A DNA stretch of 64,000 nt, taken from the NCBI RefSeq assembly GCF_004118635.1, contig NZ_SDGU01000028.1:1-64000 (forward strand). The letters are read 5' to 3'. The position numbers and the translations under genes are program-made. The stretch comes from Chlorobaculum sp. 24CR. Its GTDB lineage: Bacteria > Bacteroidota > Chlorobiia > Chlorobiales > Chlorobiaceae. The notes below the pieces were generated by a model, which worked only from the letters and a program-made list of their open reading frames with translations, did not search any database and was not told where the DNA came from. Positions 30,001 to 38,524 of the stretch are shown in pieces. Each line of letters opens with the position of its first letter. Within the stretch, counting starts at the first letter, position 1.

Positions 30001-30590
30001 ACGCCGAAAAGGAGCGGTTCGACTTCCTCTCCGCGCAGAAAGAGGATCTGGTCAGCGCCGAGGCGCAGCTCCGGGAGACCATCGAACAGATCAACCGCAC
30101 GGCGCTCGAAAAATTCCAGGAGACCTTCGTCGAGGTTCGCAAAAATTTCATCCGCATCTTTCACGACCTGTTTGACCCCGAAGACGAGGTCGATCTGTTG
30201 ATTCACTCGGACGAAGATCCGCTCGACGCGCGCATCCAGATCGTCGCCAAGCCGCGCGGTAAAAAGCCGCTCGCCATCGAGCAGTTGAGCGGAGGCGAAA
30301 AGGCGCTGACGGCGCTCTCGCTGCTCTTCGCGATCTACCTGGTCAAGCCGAGTCCCTTCTGCATTCTCGACGAGGTCGATGCGCCGCTCGACGACGCCAA
30401 CGTGGGAAGATTCGTGAAACTCCTGAAAAAATTTGAGAATAACACTCAATTTATTATCGTTACGCACAACAAAAAGAGCATGGCCTCATGCCAGGCGCTC
30501 TACGGCGTCACGATGGAGGAGGAGGGGGTGTCGAAACTCATTCCGGTGAAGATTGAAAAAGCACGTTCTGAAGAAGAGGCGTCAGCCTGA
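27039..30590 (+). CDS. smc: Chromosome segregation ATPase SMC
   Basis: SMC forms the ring-shaped condensin core that organises and segregates chromosomes together with ScpA and ScpB. The 1183-residue product has an N-terminal Walker A ([20 protein letters not shown], about 32-51), long coiled-coil arms, a hinge around 510-660 ([11 protein letters not shown] and [11 protein letters not shown]), and a C-terminal signature [16 protein letters not shown] followed by Walker B [12 protein letters not shown]. Length is normal. ScpB is present at 44858; scpA is not in this window. A HAD phosphatase gene starts 6 bases after the stop. Confidence 0.98.
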   Translation: [1183 protein letters not shown]

Positions 30591-30596
30591 AGACTA

Positions 30597-31298
30597 ATGT
30601 ATCGCAAACTTGTTCTGTTTGACATCGATGGAACCCTGCTCAGGGTCAGCGCTATGAACCGCCGTGTGCTGGCGGACGCCCTCTTGGAGGTCTATGGCAC
30701 CGAGGGGAGCACCGGCACGCACGACTTTTCGGGCAAGATGGACAGCGCCATCATCTACGATGTGCTCTCGAACGGCGGCCTCACGAGGGATGAAATCGCC
30801 GGAAAGTTCGACCGGGCCAAGGCGGCCTACATCGATCTCTTCCGCGAGCGCGCCCGGCGCGAGGACATCACGCTCTTCGAAGGGGTTCGCGAGCTGCTCG
30901 ACGCGCTTGCCTCCCGCTCCGACATCCTGCTCGGCCTGCTCACCGGCAACTTCGAGGCTTCGGGACGCCACAAGCTGAAGCTTCCCGGTATCGACCACTA
31001 CTTCCCCTTCGGCGCGTTCGCCGACGACGCTCACGACCGCAACGAACTTCCCCGTATCGCCCACGAACGCGCCCGGCGCATCGCCGAAAAAAACTTTTCA
31101 CCTTCGGAAATCGTTATCATCGGCGACACCGAGCACGACATCCGGTGCGCCCGCGAGCTCGACGCCCGCTCCATCGCCGTGGCGACGGGCAATTTCTCCA
31201 TGCAGGAACTCTCCCGGCACCAGCCCGGAGCGCTGTTCCGGAATTTTGCGGAGACCGGCGAAGTCCTCGCCGAGATCCTTACACCACAACTCTCTTAA
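30597..31298 (+). CDS. HAD-family phosphatase, phosphoglycolate phosphatase-like
   Basis: A 233-residue HAD hydrolase. Motif I is VLFDIDGTLLRV, motif II is LLTGNFEASG, and motif IV is IIGDTEHDIRCA. The cap is alpha-helical. The general form is that of Gph-type phosphatases, which hydrolyse phosphoglycolate or nucleotide monophosphates, but specificity is not certain. It follows smc by 6 bases and precedes nusB by 9 bases, so it belongs to the smc-nusB run. The link is transcriptional and not obviously functional. Confidence 0.9.
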   Translation: MYRKLVLFDIDGTLLRVSAMNRRVLADALLEVYGTEGSTGTHDFSGKMDSAIIYDVLSNGGLTRDEIAGKFDRAKAAYIDLFRERARREDITLFEGVRELLDALASRSDILLGLLTGNFEASGRHKLKLPGIDHYFPFGAFADDAHDRNELPRIAHERARRIAEKNFSPSEIVIIGDTEHDIRCARELDARSIAVATGNFSMQELSRHQPGALFRNFAETGEVLAEILTPQLS

Positions 31299-31307
31299 TA
31301 CCGCATC

Positions 31308-31802
31308 ATGAAAACCTACCGACGTCAAATCCGGGAAAAAATCCTTCAGGCGCTCTACACGCTTGAACTCCGGGATGTCGATACTGAATCGGCGACCAAC
31401 TGGCTTCTCACCAAAGAGATCGCCGACGACCCGAACGCGATGAAGTTCTTCAATCACCTGATGCAGAGCATCGTCAAAAACCGCGAAGAGATCGACCGCT
31501 CTATCGCCAAACACACCTTCAACTGGGACATGAGCCGCATCGCGGTCATCGACAAGAACATCCTGCGGATGGCTCTGGCCGAAATTCTCTACTGCGAGGA
31601 CATTCCGCCGAAAGTGTCGATCAACGAGGCCATCGAGATCGCCAAAAAGTTCAGCAGCACCGACAAGAGCAGCAAGTTCGTCAACGGCATCCTCGACGCG
31701 ATCTTCAACGACATGAAGGCCGAAGGGCGCATCAAGAAGTGCGGCCGTGGCCTGATCGACCACACTGAATCAAAGATGCAAAAGACGGAACCAAACCGCT
31801 AA
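31308..31802 (+). CDS. nusB: Transcription antitermination factor NusB
   Basis: NusB binds BoxA RNA with NusE (S10) and supports antitermination in rRNA operons. The 164-residue all-helical product starts with the typical [17 protein letters not shown]. It contains the conserved middle [21 protein letters not shown] and the following [18 protein letters not shown], with KFVNGILD at the end of the domain. The C-terminal 20 residues are a variable tail. It starts 9 bases after the HAD gene and is followed 19 bases later by nth. Confidence 0.96.
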   Translation: MKTYRRQIREKILQALYTLELRDVDTESATNWLLTKEIADDPNAMKFFNHLMQSIVKNREEIDRSIAKHTFNWDMSRIAVIDKNILRMALAEILYCEDIPPKVSINEAIEIAKKFSSTDKSSKFVNGILDAIFNDMKAEGRIKKCGRGLIDHTESKMQKTEPNR

Positions 31803-31821
31803 CCAGCTTATTTCAAAGAGG

Positions 31822-32466
31822 ATGACCACTTCCGTAAGTGAAAAGATCGCTTTCATCGAACAGGCGCTGTCGGCCTCTTGGCCGAACCCGAAAAGCGAGC
31901 TGAACTTTGAAAGCCCTTTTCAGCTTCTCGTCGCCACCATCATGGCCGCCCAGGCCACCGACAAGAAGGTCAACCAGCTCACCGTCGAGCTGTTCAAAGC
32001 CGCGCCCGACGCCGCGAGCATGAGCCGCATGGATGTGGAGGACATTAAAACGATCATCCGCCCGATCAACTACTACAATAACAAGGCGAAAAATATTCTC
32101 GCCATGAGCCAGCGCCTGGTCGATGAGTTCGGCGGCGAGGTTCCCGCGTCACGCGAAGCGCTGGAGAGCCTGCCGGGCGTAGGCCGCAAAACCGCGAACG
32201 TGGTGCTCGGCAACGCCTTCGGCATTCCCGCCATGCCGGTGGACACCCACGTCCACCGCGTCTCGAACCGCATCGGCCTCTGCAAAACCTCGAAGCCGGA
32301 ACAGACCGAAGAGGCGCTGCTCAAAATCATTGACGAAGAAAAACTGATCGACTTCCACCACTACCTGCTGCTGCACGGCCGCTACACCTGCAAAGCCAAA
32401 AAGCCCGAATGCGGGAAATGCACGGTGCGGGAGGTTTGCGAGTGGGAAGAGAAAACGCTCCTGTAG
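31822..32466 (+). CDS. nth: Endonuclease III
   Basis: Endonuclease III removes oxidised pyrimidines and cuts the abasic site in base excision repair. The 214-residue product has the helix-hairpin-helix LPGVGRKTANVVL with the catalytic Lys, the catalytic Asp in MPVDTHVHR, and the C-terminal [4Fe-4S] loop with four Cys (CKAKKPECGKCTVREVC, spacing C-x6-C-x2-C-x5-C). Length is standard. It is the last gene of the smc-HAD-nusB-nth run. Confidence 0.98.
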   Translation: MTTSVSEKIAFIEQALSASWPNPKSELNFESPFQLLVATIMAAQATDKKVNQLTVELFKAAPDAASMSRMDVEDIKTIIRPINYYNNKAKNILAMSQRLVDEFGGEVPASREALESLPGVGRKTANVVLGNAFGIPAMPVDTHVHRVSNRIGLCKTSKPEQTEEALLKIIDEEKLIDFHHYLLLHGRYTCKAKKPECGKCTVREVCEWEEKTLL

Positions 32467-32610
32467 GGGCGGGTTTTGTGCCCGCCCTGGTGGTAATGCC
32501 GTGGACTTGGTGGACAAAGAGAAAGAAAATTCTGCGGAGAATCGTTCTTCAATTCGTCCACAAAGTCCACGCCCCCTTTTACGGCAACTCTATCTTTTTG
32601 TCCACGGCAT
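32463..32610. repeat. Palindromic repeat followed by a long inverted repeat
   Basis: 32463-32489 is GTAGGGGCGGGTTTTGTGCCCGCCCTG, a third member of the GTAGGGGC family. Next, ATGCCGTGGAC (32497-32507) is matched by GTCCACGGCAT (32600-32610), and GTGGACTTGGTGGAC (from 32501) by GTCCACAAAGTCCAC (to 32570) with one mismatch. The right side runs into the end of the convergent gene at 32579. Confidence 0.7.
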
Positions 32611-33037
32611 AAATCCACTCACACTCAGGCCTGCCTCTTGTTCCGGCCCAGAGTTCTACCGTGATGCCCTGGTTTGCGGTCGCTATGGAGGTGAAGATTT
32701 CAATCTGGTAGTACAATTCGTCGAGCAGATCGGCCCAGGCGGCGTCAAGCGGATTTTCCGATTCGGCGTATTCGTCAGACGGCTCGATAGCAGGAGTTCC
32801 GGCTTTGAACCAGTCCGACAGACAGAGATAGCTGTCCGGCATGAGGCAGCCGCCCCGGAAGGTGCCGCGCGGATGCTTCACGCCGGGAATCTCCACCCAG
32901 AATTCAAGCCGGGCCTCCGGCGTGAGCTGGCCGTCTCCGGCAAGCTTTTCAAGCAGTTGGGTGACGGTCTCTCTGACAAGTGCCTTGCTCGCATCGGAAA
33001 GTTCGAGCAGTTTGAAGTTCGGCGTGTGGTCTCTCAT
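32579..33037 (-). CDS. Conserved hypothetical protein (152 aa)
   Basis: A soluble protein of about 152 residues from the ATG at 33037. An earlier ATG at 33088 would add 17 residues of little conservation-like character. No family is recognised with confidence. Visible features are an N-terminal helix (around LELSDASKALVRETVTQLL), a central GTFRGGCLMPDSYL segment and an acidic stretch (about 98-115) before a final beta-rich part (VELWAGTRGRPECEWIYAV). The regular composition and GC content match the core genome, so it is probably a real, resident gene. Its stop is within the inverted repeat shared with nth's 3' side. Confidence 0.6.
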   Translation of the reverse strand: MRDHTPNFKLLELSDASKALVRETVTQLLEKLAGDGQLTPEARLEFWVEIPGVKHPRGTFRGGCLMPDSYLCLSDWFKAGTPAIEPSDEYAESENPLDAAWADLLDELYYQIEIFTSIATANQGITVELWAGTRGRPECEWIYAVDKKIELP

Positions 33038-33148
33038 GGTTGGAGGCGGTTGGCGGTTAAGATGATTTGCAGCATCAATATACAGCACGAGCCGTTGCGC
33101 TTCAACCTCCGGGGCGCTTATTCATCCGGCCATGACCGTTGTCAAACA

Positions 33149-33185
33149 ATTGCCCCGGACTTCAGCCCGGGGTTTAGCCCAATTT
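33149..33185. repeat. REP-like palindrome (CCCCGG family)
   Basis: ATTGCCCCGGACTTCAGCCC then GGGGTTTAGCCCAATTT is the longest and cleanest copy of this family. It lies between the hypothetical gene at 32579 and the end of pabBC. Confidence 0.8.
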
Positions 33186-33222
33186 CTTTTTTCAGGAATG
33201 ATTACGATTTATTGTTGCCGGA

Positions 33223-35058
33223 TTAATATTCCGGAATGACGACTGCCGCCCGCCGCGAGCCGCGCAGTGAGTTGCAGACGAGCACCATGTCGGCCCGGCG
33301 CAGCTCGTCGAGGGTGAACGCTTTTTCGATGATCCACGGGCGCGTGCGCAAGAGGTAGCGCCGGAAGACGCCGTTGAGCAGCCCCGACGACTCAGGCGGC
33401 GTCAGCCAGCGCCCGTCGATACGCGCGAGGATGTTGCTGATCGCCCCTTCAGTCACCTCGCCCCGCTCGTTCAGAAAGAGCGCCTCGCCGAATCCTTTTT
33501 CTTGCGCCTCGCGAAAAGCGCGGTCACAGCGCTCGCGGGCGACGCTTTTGTGCCGGAGCAGCGGGTCGCCGGAATCGACCAGTTCGGCGGCGATGCAGAC
33601 GCGCACGGGCTTGCCGGACGGGTCGAGGCTGAACGGCTCCGACACCAGCGATACCCGCCCGTCGCGAGCGAGCGTCAGCCGCAAACGATGCCTGCCGCCC
33701 GCCGTGCGCAACGCTTCAGCTTTGCGTGACAAGGCGGCGACGATGGCGCGGCGGTCGAACGCCAACCCGAGCGCCGAGGCCGACGAAGCGAGCCGGTCGA
33801 GATGGTCGCCCGCCAAGAGAAACTCCCAGCCGTTCCACTGCAAGGTCTCGAAAATTCCGGGCACTGACGATGCGGCGGGAGGAACGAGGTCGGCGAGAAT
33901 CCGCGTCTTGAGCATACATTCGCGATACTCGTTGCGCGGGTCGGAGTCCCAGACGATGCCGCTGCCGGTGCCGTACAGGCCGCTGCGCCCTTGCAGTTCG
34001 ATGGTGCGGATCGCCACGTTGAAGGCCATCCGCCCCTCCGGCAGCATAAAGCCGACCGCGCCGGTATAGACGCCGCGCGGGCTTTTCTCCAGCTCGCGGA
34101 TGAGCTGCATCGCCCGCACTTTCGGCGCGCCGGTCACGGAGCCGGAGGGAAAGAGCGCCCGGAAAAGATCGCGCAGCCGCGTCTTTTCCCGCAGCTCGCC
34201 GCGCACGGTCGAGACCATCTGGTGCAGCGTCGGGTAGCTCTGCGTCTCGAAAAGCTCCGAAGCCCGCACCGAGCCGGTCGCGCAGATGCGCCCCAGGTCG
34301 TTGCGCAAGAGATCGACGATCATCAGATTCTCGGCGCGGTTCTTCTCGCACCTGGCCAGCCCCGCCTTTTCGGCAAGGTCTTCTTCGGGCCGCTCGCGAC
34401 GCGGCGCGGTGCCCTTCATTGGCATGGTTTCGATCAGGCGACCGTCGCGGACGAAAAACAGCTCCGGCGAAAAGGAGAGCACCACGCGCTCGCCGGTGTT
34501 GAGAAAGGCCGCCCACGGCGAGGGCTGGCGGCGCTTCATCTTGACGTAGAGCGCTTCGACAGCGCCGTCGAAGCTGAAGCGGCAGCGCCCGGTAAAGTTG
34601 GTCTGATAGACGTTGCCCGCCGCGATCTCCGAGCGCAGCCGGTCGATTTTCCGGCAATACTCCGCCTCGCTGAACTCGAAGTCGAGAGCGGAAACCTCGC
34701 AGCTTCGCCTCGCGGCGGCGGCATCCCCGGCCTCGACGGCCTCGCGGCTGAAGCGCTCCGGGCGGCGATAGACGCCGAACCAGCCAAGCACGTCGCCGAC
34801 GCCGGCGGGCCATGCGCACCCGGCGAGCGCCGGATCAAAGAGGCAGCCCGCCTCGTAGCCGAGCCATCCGGCGAGGCAGAAGCCCGCGTCGAGCCGCGAC
34901 TCCAGCCGGTCGAACCACACCGCGACGCTGTCGCCCGCGTGCAGCGTCAGCGTTTCGAGCGGGTCGGAAAAGAAGAGAGAGTCGCCATAGCGGGCGTCCG
35001 GCGCGGTTGACTCAAACCAGAGCGACCCCGATTTCGAGAGCTGGTCGTACAGCGCCAT
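33223..35058 (-). CDS. pabB: Fused aminodeoxychorismate synthase I / aminodeoxychorismate lyase
   Basis: One 611-residue protein joins PabB (chorismate to aminodeoxychorismate, with PabA) to PabC (the PLP lyase that releases p-aminobenzoate) for folate synthesis. The first 370 residues form the chorismate-binding domain with NVYQTNFT, PMKGTAPR, NLMIVDLLRNDLGRIC, SVTGAPK and GIVWDSDP. The last 240 residues are a class IV aminotransferase fold with the likely PLP Lys in LLRHKSVARE and EGAISNI. The ATG at 35058 overlaps the stop of the upstream exopolyphosphatase gene as TAATG. The much longer frame upstream is low-complexity Arg/Ala-rich shadow and is rejected. The pabBC product feeds folP (25887). 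Confidence 0.95.
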   Translation of the reverse strand: MALYDQLSKSGSLWFESTAPDARYGDSLFFSDPLETLTLHAGDSVAVWFDRLESRLDAGFCLAGWLGYEAGCLFDPALAGCAWPAGVGDVLGWFGVYRRPERFSREAVEAGDAAAARRSCEVSALDFEFSEAEYCRKIDRLRSEIAAGNVYQTNFTGRCRFSFDGAVEALYVKMKRRQPSPWAAFLNTGERVVLSFSPELFFVRDGRLIETMPMKGTAPRRERPEEDLAEKAGLARCEKNRAENLMIVDLLRNDLGRICATGSVRASELFETQSYPTLHQMVSTVRGELREKTRLRDLFRALFPSGSVTGAPKVRAMQLIRELEKSPRGVYTGAVGFMLPEGRMAFNVAIRTIELQGRSGLYGTGSGIVWDSDPRNEYRECMLKTRILADLVPPAASSVPGIFETLQWNGWEFLLAGDHLDRLASSASALGLAFDRRAIVAALSRKAEALRTAGGRHRLRLTLARDGRVSLVSEPFSLDPSGKPVRVCIAAELVDSGDPLLRHKSVARERCDRAFREAQEKGFGEALFLNERGEVTEGAISNILARIDGRWLTPPESSGLLNGVFRRYLLRTRPWIIEKAFTLDELRRADMVLVCNSLRGSRRAAVVIPEY

Positions 35059-36614
35059 TACCGGAACCTGGCTTCGATCACGACGGGTTTGCCAAGCACC
35101 TCTTCGAGCCACTCCTTCAGCCCGCAAGCCGCCCAGAGTTCGATGTCCGGCTCGAACTGCGTGAGCGCTTCCAGCACGATGCGCTCCGGTTCGAGGCGGG
35201 CCGTGATCGATTGGACGTTCTGGCGATGGCCCCGTTCGAGGCCGTTCGAGATGCGCAGAATGCCGGAAAGCACATCGACGGCGCGGCGGTGCGAGGGCTT
35301 GAGCTGGCTGTAGAGCGGATGCTTCTCGGTGGGCGGCTGCTTGCGGTGGTAGCGGGCGACGTTGCCGATGATGTCGATTTCGGTCGGCGAAAAGCCGCGC
35401 AGATCGGCGTTCATGATGATGTACTGGCTGTGCTTGTGGTGCGCCGAAATCGAGATGAACTCGCCAATGTTGTGCAGCATCGCCGCGTATTCGAGCAGCT
35501 CGCGGTAGCGCTCCTTCAGCCCGTGCAGCGGCAGCAGCTCGTCGAAAAGCATCAGCGACAGGCGGGCGACCTGCTCCGAGTGCGGCTTGTGCCAGTTGCA
35601 ACGATAGCCGAGTTCCATCACGCTCTGGCGGCGGATGTCGTGCTGGCTGGCGCCGTCGCGGCCCCGGATGGAGGCGATCTGGTGCAGCACCATCCCCTCG
35701 CGCAGCGCCGAATCGGAGATCACCACCTCCTTGATGCCGAACACCCGGAAGATGGTGTCGAAGAGAATCAAACCCGGCACGATCAGATCGACGCGCTTCT
35801 CGTCGAGGCCGGTCAGTTTGCGCCGCGCCGGATTATCCATCGCGACCACCTGCCGGTAGAAGCTCTCGAACTCCTGGCGGCTGAATCCGCTCTGGTTCAG
35901 CACGTCCGTTGCGTCGGCATCCTTGCCGGAGCGGATCATGCGGGCGATGTTCTGCGCCGTGCCCGACGAGGCAATGGCCCGGTTCACGCCAAGCTCGCGC
36001 GCCATCTCCGCCGCGCCGCCATACATTTCGGCAGCGAAGAACTGCTGCAACAGCTTCAGCTCGTCCGCCGAAATCGGATCGGAGGTCACAAAGCGCTCAA
36101 GCATTCTGGCCACGCCGATCTTGCGGCTTTCGAGCAGATGCACCTTCGACTTGTCGGCGATGATGAACTCCACCGAGCCGCCGCCGATGTCGAACAAGAG
36201 ATCGGGCCGGTCGCGCAGCGTAACGGCGTTGCGTACGCCGTAGTAGATGAACTGCGCCTCCTCCCTGCCGGAGATCACCTTGACCTTCAGGCCGGTTTCG
36301 CGCCGCACCATGTCGATGAACTCGTCGCGATTGTCGGCCTCGCGGATGGCGCTGGTGGCGAAGGCGAGAATGTTGTGCGGCGCGACGCCACGCTGGGTGG
36401 CCAGCACGATGAAGTTCCGCAGCGTGGCCACGCCCGCCTCCATCGCCGCCGGATCGAGTCGCTTGGTGGAGATGCTGCCCCGCCCGATGCAGATCATGTC
36501 CTTGACACGGTCGATCTCGACAATGCCTTTTTCTTCGCACTCCTCGACGATGACCATGTGAAAGGAGTTTGTGCCAAGATCGATGGCGGCCAGCCTGAGC
36601 TTTTCTGTTGACAT
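35058..36614 (-). CDS. ppx: Ppx/GppA-family exopolyphosphatase with HD-like C-terminus
   Basis: Ppx/GppA enzymes cleave phosphate from polyphosphate or from pppGpp. The 518-residue product (start at 36614) has the ASKHA-type phosphate loops IDLGTNSFHMVIVE, an AFATSAIREA strand, the DIGGGSVEFI loop and GLILFDTIFRVF. The C-terminal part carries an HD-type helical domain with LHNIGEFISISAHHKHSQYI. The earlier ATG at 36665 would add a hydrophobic 17-residue N-terminus unlike the family. The stop overlaps the start of pabBC. Whether it is a polyphosphatase or a pppGpp hydrolase is not settled. Confidence 0.93.
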   Translation of the reverse strand: MSTEKLRLAAIDLGTNSFHMVIVEECEEKGIVEIDRVKDMICIGRGSISTKRLDPAAMEAGVATLRNFIVLATQRGVAPHNILAFATSAIREADNRDEFIDMVRRETGLKVKVISGREEAQFIYYGVRNAVTLRDRPDLLFDIGGGSVEFIIADKSKVHLLESRKIGVARMLERFVTSDPISADELKLLQQFFAAEMYGGAAEMARELGVNRAIASSGTAQNIARMIRSGKDADATDVLNQSGFSRQEFESFYRQVVAMDNPARRKLTGLDEKRVDLIVPGLILFDTIFRVFGIKEVVISDSALREGMVLHQIASIRGRDGASQHDIRRQSVMELGYRCNWHKPHSEQVARLSLMLFDELLPLHGLKERYRELLEYAAMLHNIGEFISISAHHKHSQYIIMNADLRGFSPTEIDIIGNVARYHRKQPPTEKHPLYSQLKPSHRRAVDVLSGILRISNGLERGHRQNVQSITARLEPERIVLEALTQFEPDIELWAACGLKEWLEEVLGKPVVIEARFR

Positions 36615-36822
36615 GCGATTGAGACTGATAACGAAAACTGCCGGAAACAAAATAACCGATTTCACAATAAAACGAACCCGGCGCGAGCCAATGTTCGGGG
36701 ATGATTTTCGGGCGTCTCCTCTTTGCCTGCTCTCTTTTCATCGGGCGGCTTTTTCAATGTATATTCAGCATGGATTTTCGTACTGACGGCATGATGAATA
36801 ACACTTCAGGACACTTGACGTA

Positions 36823-37503
36823 ATGGATCGAATGCTTAAAACCGCAAAGGGCGAACCGGATTCCGACCATCTCGACTTCCGGTACGAGTTCGCGCGCAAG
36901 GCGATCCACCTCTCCTCCCTCTTGATTCCGCTGATCTACTGGCAGATCGGCAGAAAACAGGCGCTCTTGATCCTCGCCCCGGTAACGGCGGGATTTCTGC
37001 TGGTCGATGTGTTCAAGCACTTTGTGCCCTTTCTTTCGACCTGGTACCATGCTACCTTTGGCACCATGCTGCGACACCACGAGCTGAGCCGGGAGCGCCT
37101 GCATCTGAACGGCGCGAGCTGGATCACCCTGGCGGCGTTCGCTTTGATCGCCTTTTTCCCGAAAACCATCGCCGTCGGGGCCTTCGCGATGGTCTCGATT
37201 TCGGACACGGTAGCCGCGCTGGTGGGCAAGCGGTTCGGGCGGCACCGCTTTGGCCAGAAAAGCTTCGAGGGAAGTCTGGCGTTTTTCGTGAGCGCCATCG
37301 CCGTCGTCGCGCTCATCCCCGGCCTCTTGCTCCCGGTGGGCATCGTCATGGCAGTAGTCGGAACCGTTGTTGAGGCGCTGGTGCTGAAGATCGGCAATTT
37401 CCGGATTGATGACAATTTCAGCGTACCGCTCGCCGGAGCCATCGCGGGCTTGCTTTGCTACACCTGGTTTTTCCCCGAAGCGCTGCAGGCGCTCGCCCGC
37501 TGA
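36823..37503 (+). CDS. VTE5/DGK1/dolichol kinase-like CTP-dependent lipid kinase
   Basis: A 226-residue protein with about six hydrophobic segments. It matches the SEC59/DGK1/VTE5 family: EFARKAIHLSS at the start, the ELSRERLHLNGASW segment in the middle, the SISDTVAALVGKRFGRHRF loop and the KSFEGSLAFF motif. Family members phosphorylate dolichol, phytol or diacylglycerol, usually with CTP. In a phototroph, recycling of phytol or other prenyl alcohols is an attractive role, but the substrate is not shown. sua5 starts 16 bases downstream. Confidence 0.85.
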   Translation: MDRMLKTAKGEPDSDHLDFRYEFARKAIHLSSLLIPLIYWQIGRKQALLILAPVTAGFLLVDVFKHFVPFLSTWYHATFGTMLRHHELSRERLHLNGASWITLAAFALIAFFPKTIAVGAFAMVSISDTVAALVGKRFGRHRFGQKSFEGSLAFFVSAIAVVALIPGLLLPVGIVMAVVGTVVEALVLKIGNFRIDDNFSVPLAGAIAGLLCYTWFFPEALQALAR

Positions 37504-37519
37504 CCGCAACTCGCCGCCG

Positions 37520-38470
37520 ATGCAAACCCTTGTGACCGACCGGCCCGAAGAGGCCGCAAGCTGGCTCGACCGTGGCGAAACGGTCGCCTTTCCGACCGAA
37601 ACTGTCTATGGCCTCGGAGCCGACGCTTTCGATGCGGAGGCGGTGGCGAAGATTTTCAGAGCGAAAGGACGCCCGTCGGACAACCCCTTGATCGTGCACG
37701 TGGCGACGCCGGAGCGCATCGGCGAGGTGGCGGCGGAGATTGGCGAGACGGCGAGGCTGCTCGTCGAGCGTTTTTTCCCCGGCCCGCTGACGCTCGTCCT
37801 GAAAAAGCGCGACTCCGTGCCGGAGATCGTCTCCGCCGGACTGCCGACGATTGGCGTACGCTGCCCGTCGCACCCGGTCGCCTCGGAGTTTTTGCGCCGC
37901 TGCCGTCACCCGGTCGCCGCGCCCTCGGCAAACGTTTCGGGCCGCCCAAGCCCGACCGACTGGAAAACCGTGTACCACGACCTCGGCGGCAGAATCGCCT
38001 GCCTGTTGCGCGGCGAGCCAAGCGCCATCGGCCTCGAATCGACCATCGTTGACTGCTCGGTCAACCCGCCGCGCCTGTTGCGCAGCGGCGCCGTGAGCAT
38101 CGAAAGTCTCCGCGAGCTGGTTCCCGACATCGAGATAGCGACCTCCTGCAAGCCGGGCGAAGCGCCGAAAAGCCCCGGCCAGAAATACCGCCACTACAGC
38201 CCCGAAGCCGAAATCGTGCTCGTCGAAGCGCCGCAAGAAAGCCTGCCGCTTGACCCGCGAGCCGCCTGGATCGGCCTCGCCGCCCCGCCAGCCGGAGCCA
38301 CGAAATCACTCCGATGCCACGATATGGACGAATACGCCCGCGTGTTGTTCGGATTTTTTCGGACATGCGACGCCGAGGGAATCCGAACGATTTATTGCGA
38401 ACTGCCGCCGGACGAGGGGATCGGACGGGCGATACGGGACAGGCTGGTGAAGGCGGCGGGGCGGCGGTGA
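37520..38470 (+). CDS. Threonylcarbamoyl-AMP synthase, Sua5 type
   Basis: Sua5/TsaC makes threonylcarbamoyl-AMP from threonine, bicarbonate and ATP, the first step in t6A tRNA modification. The 316-residue product has the YrdC domain (about 10-200: FPTETVYGLGADAF, KGRPSDNPLIVH, FFPGPLTLVL, APSANVSGRPSPT, STIVDCS). It also has the C-terminal Sua5 domain joined by a linker with SPGQKYRHYSP. The start at 37520 is chosen because the frame upstream runs through the previous gene's end. It is longer than TsaC, as expected for the Sua5 form. Confidence 0.95.
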   Translation: MQTLVTDRPEEAASWLDRGETVAFPTETVYGLGADAFDAEAVAKIFRAKGRPSDNPLIVHVATPERIGEVAAEIGETARLLVERFFPGPLTLVLKKRDSVPEIVSAGLPTIGVRCPSHPVASEFLRRCRHPVAAPSANVSGRPSPTDWKTVYHDLGGRIACLLRGEPSAIGLESTIVDCSVNPPRLLRSGAVSIESLRELVPDIEIATSCKPGEAPKSPGQKYRHYSPEAEIVLVEAPQESLPLDPRAAWIGLAAPPAGATKSLRCHDMDEYARVLFGFFRTCDAEGIRTIYCELPPDEGIGRAIRDRLVKAAGRR

Positions 38471-38524
38471 GGGGAAAATCACTTTGAGCAAAAACAACTC
38501 ATCCACTTCTTATCTCCCCAACTA

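Noticed and set aside
33223-35601. A 792-codon frame including the pabBC gene
   Set aside because: The first 180 codons are Arg/Ala-rich shadow of the ppx gene on another frame. The TAATG overlap sets the start at 35058.
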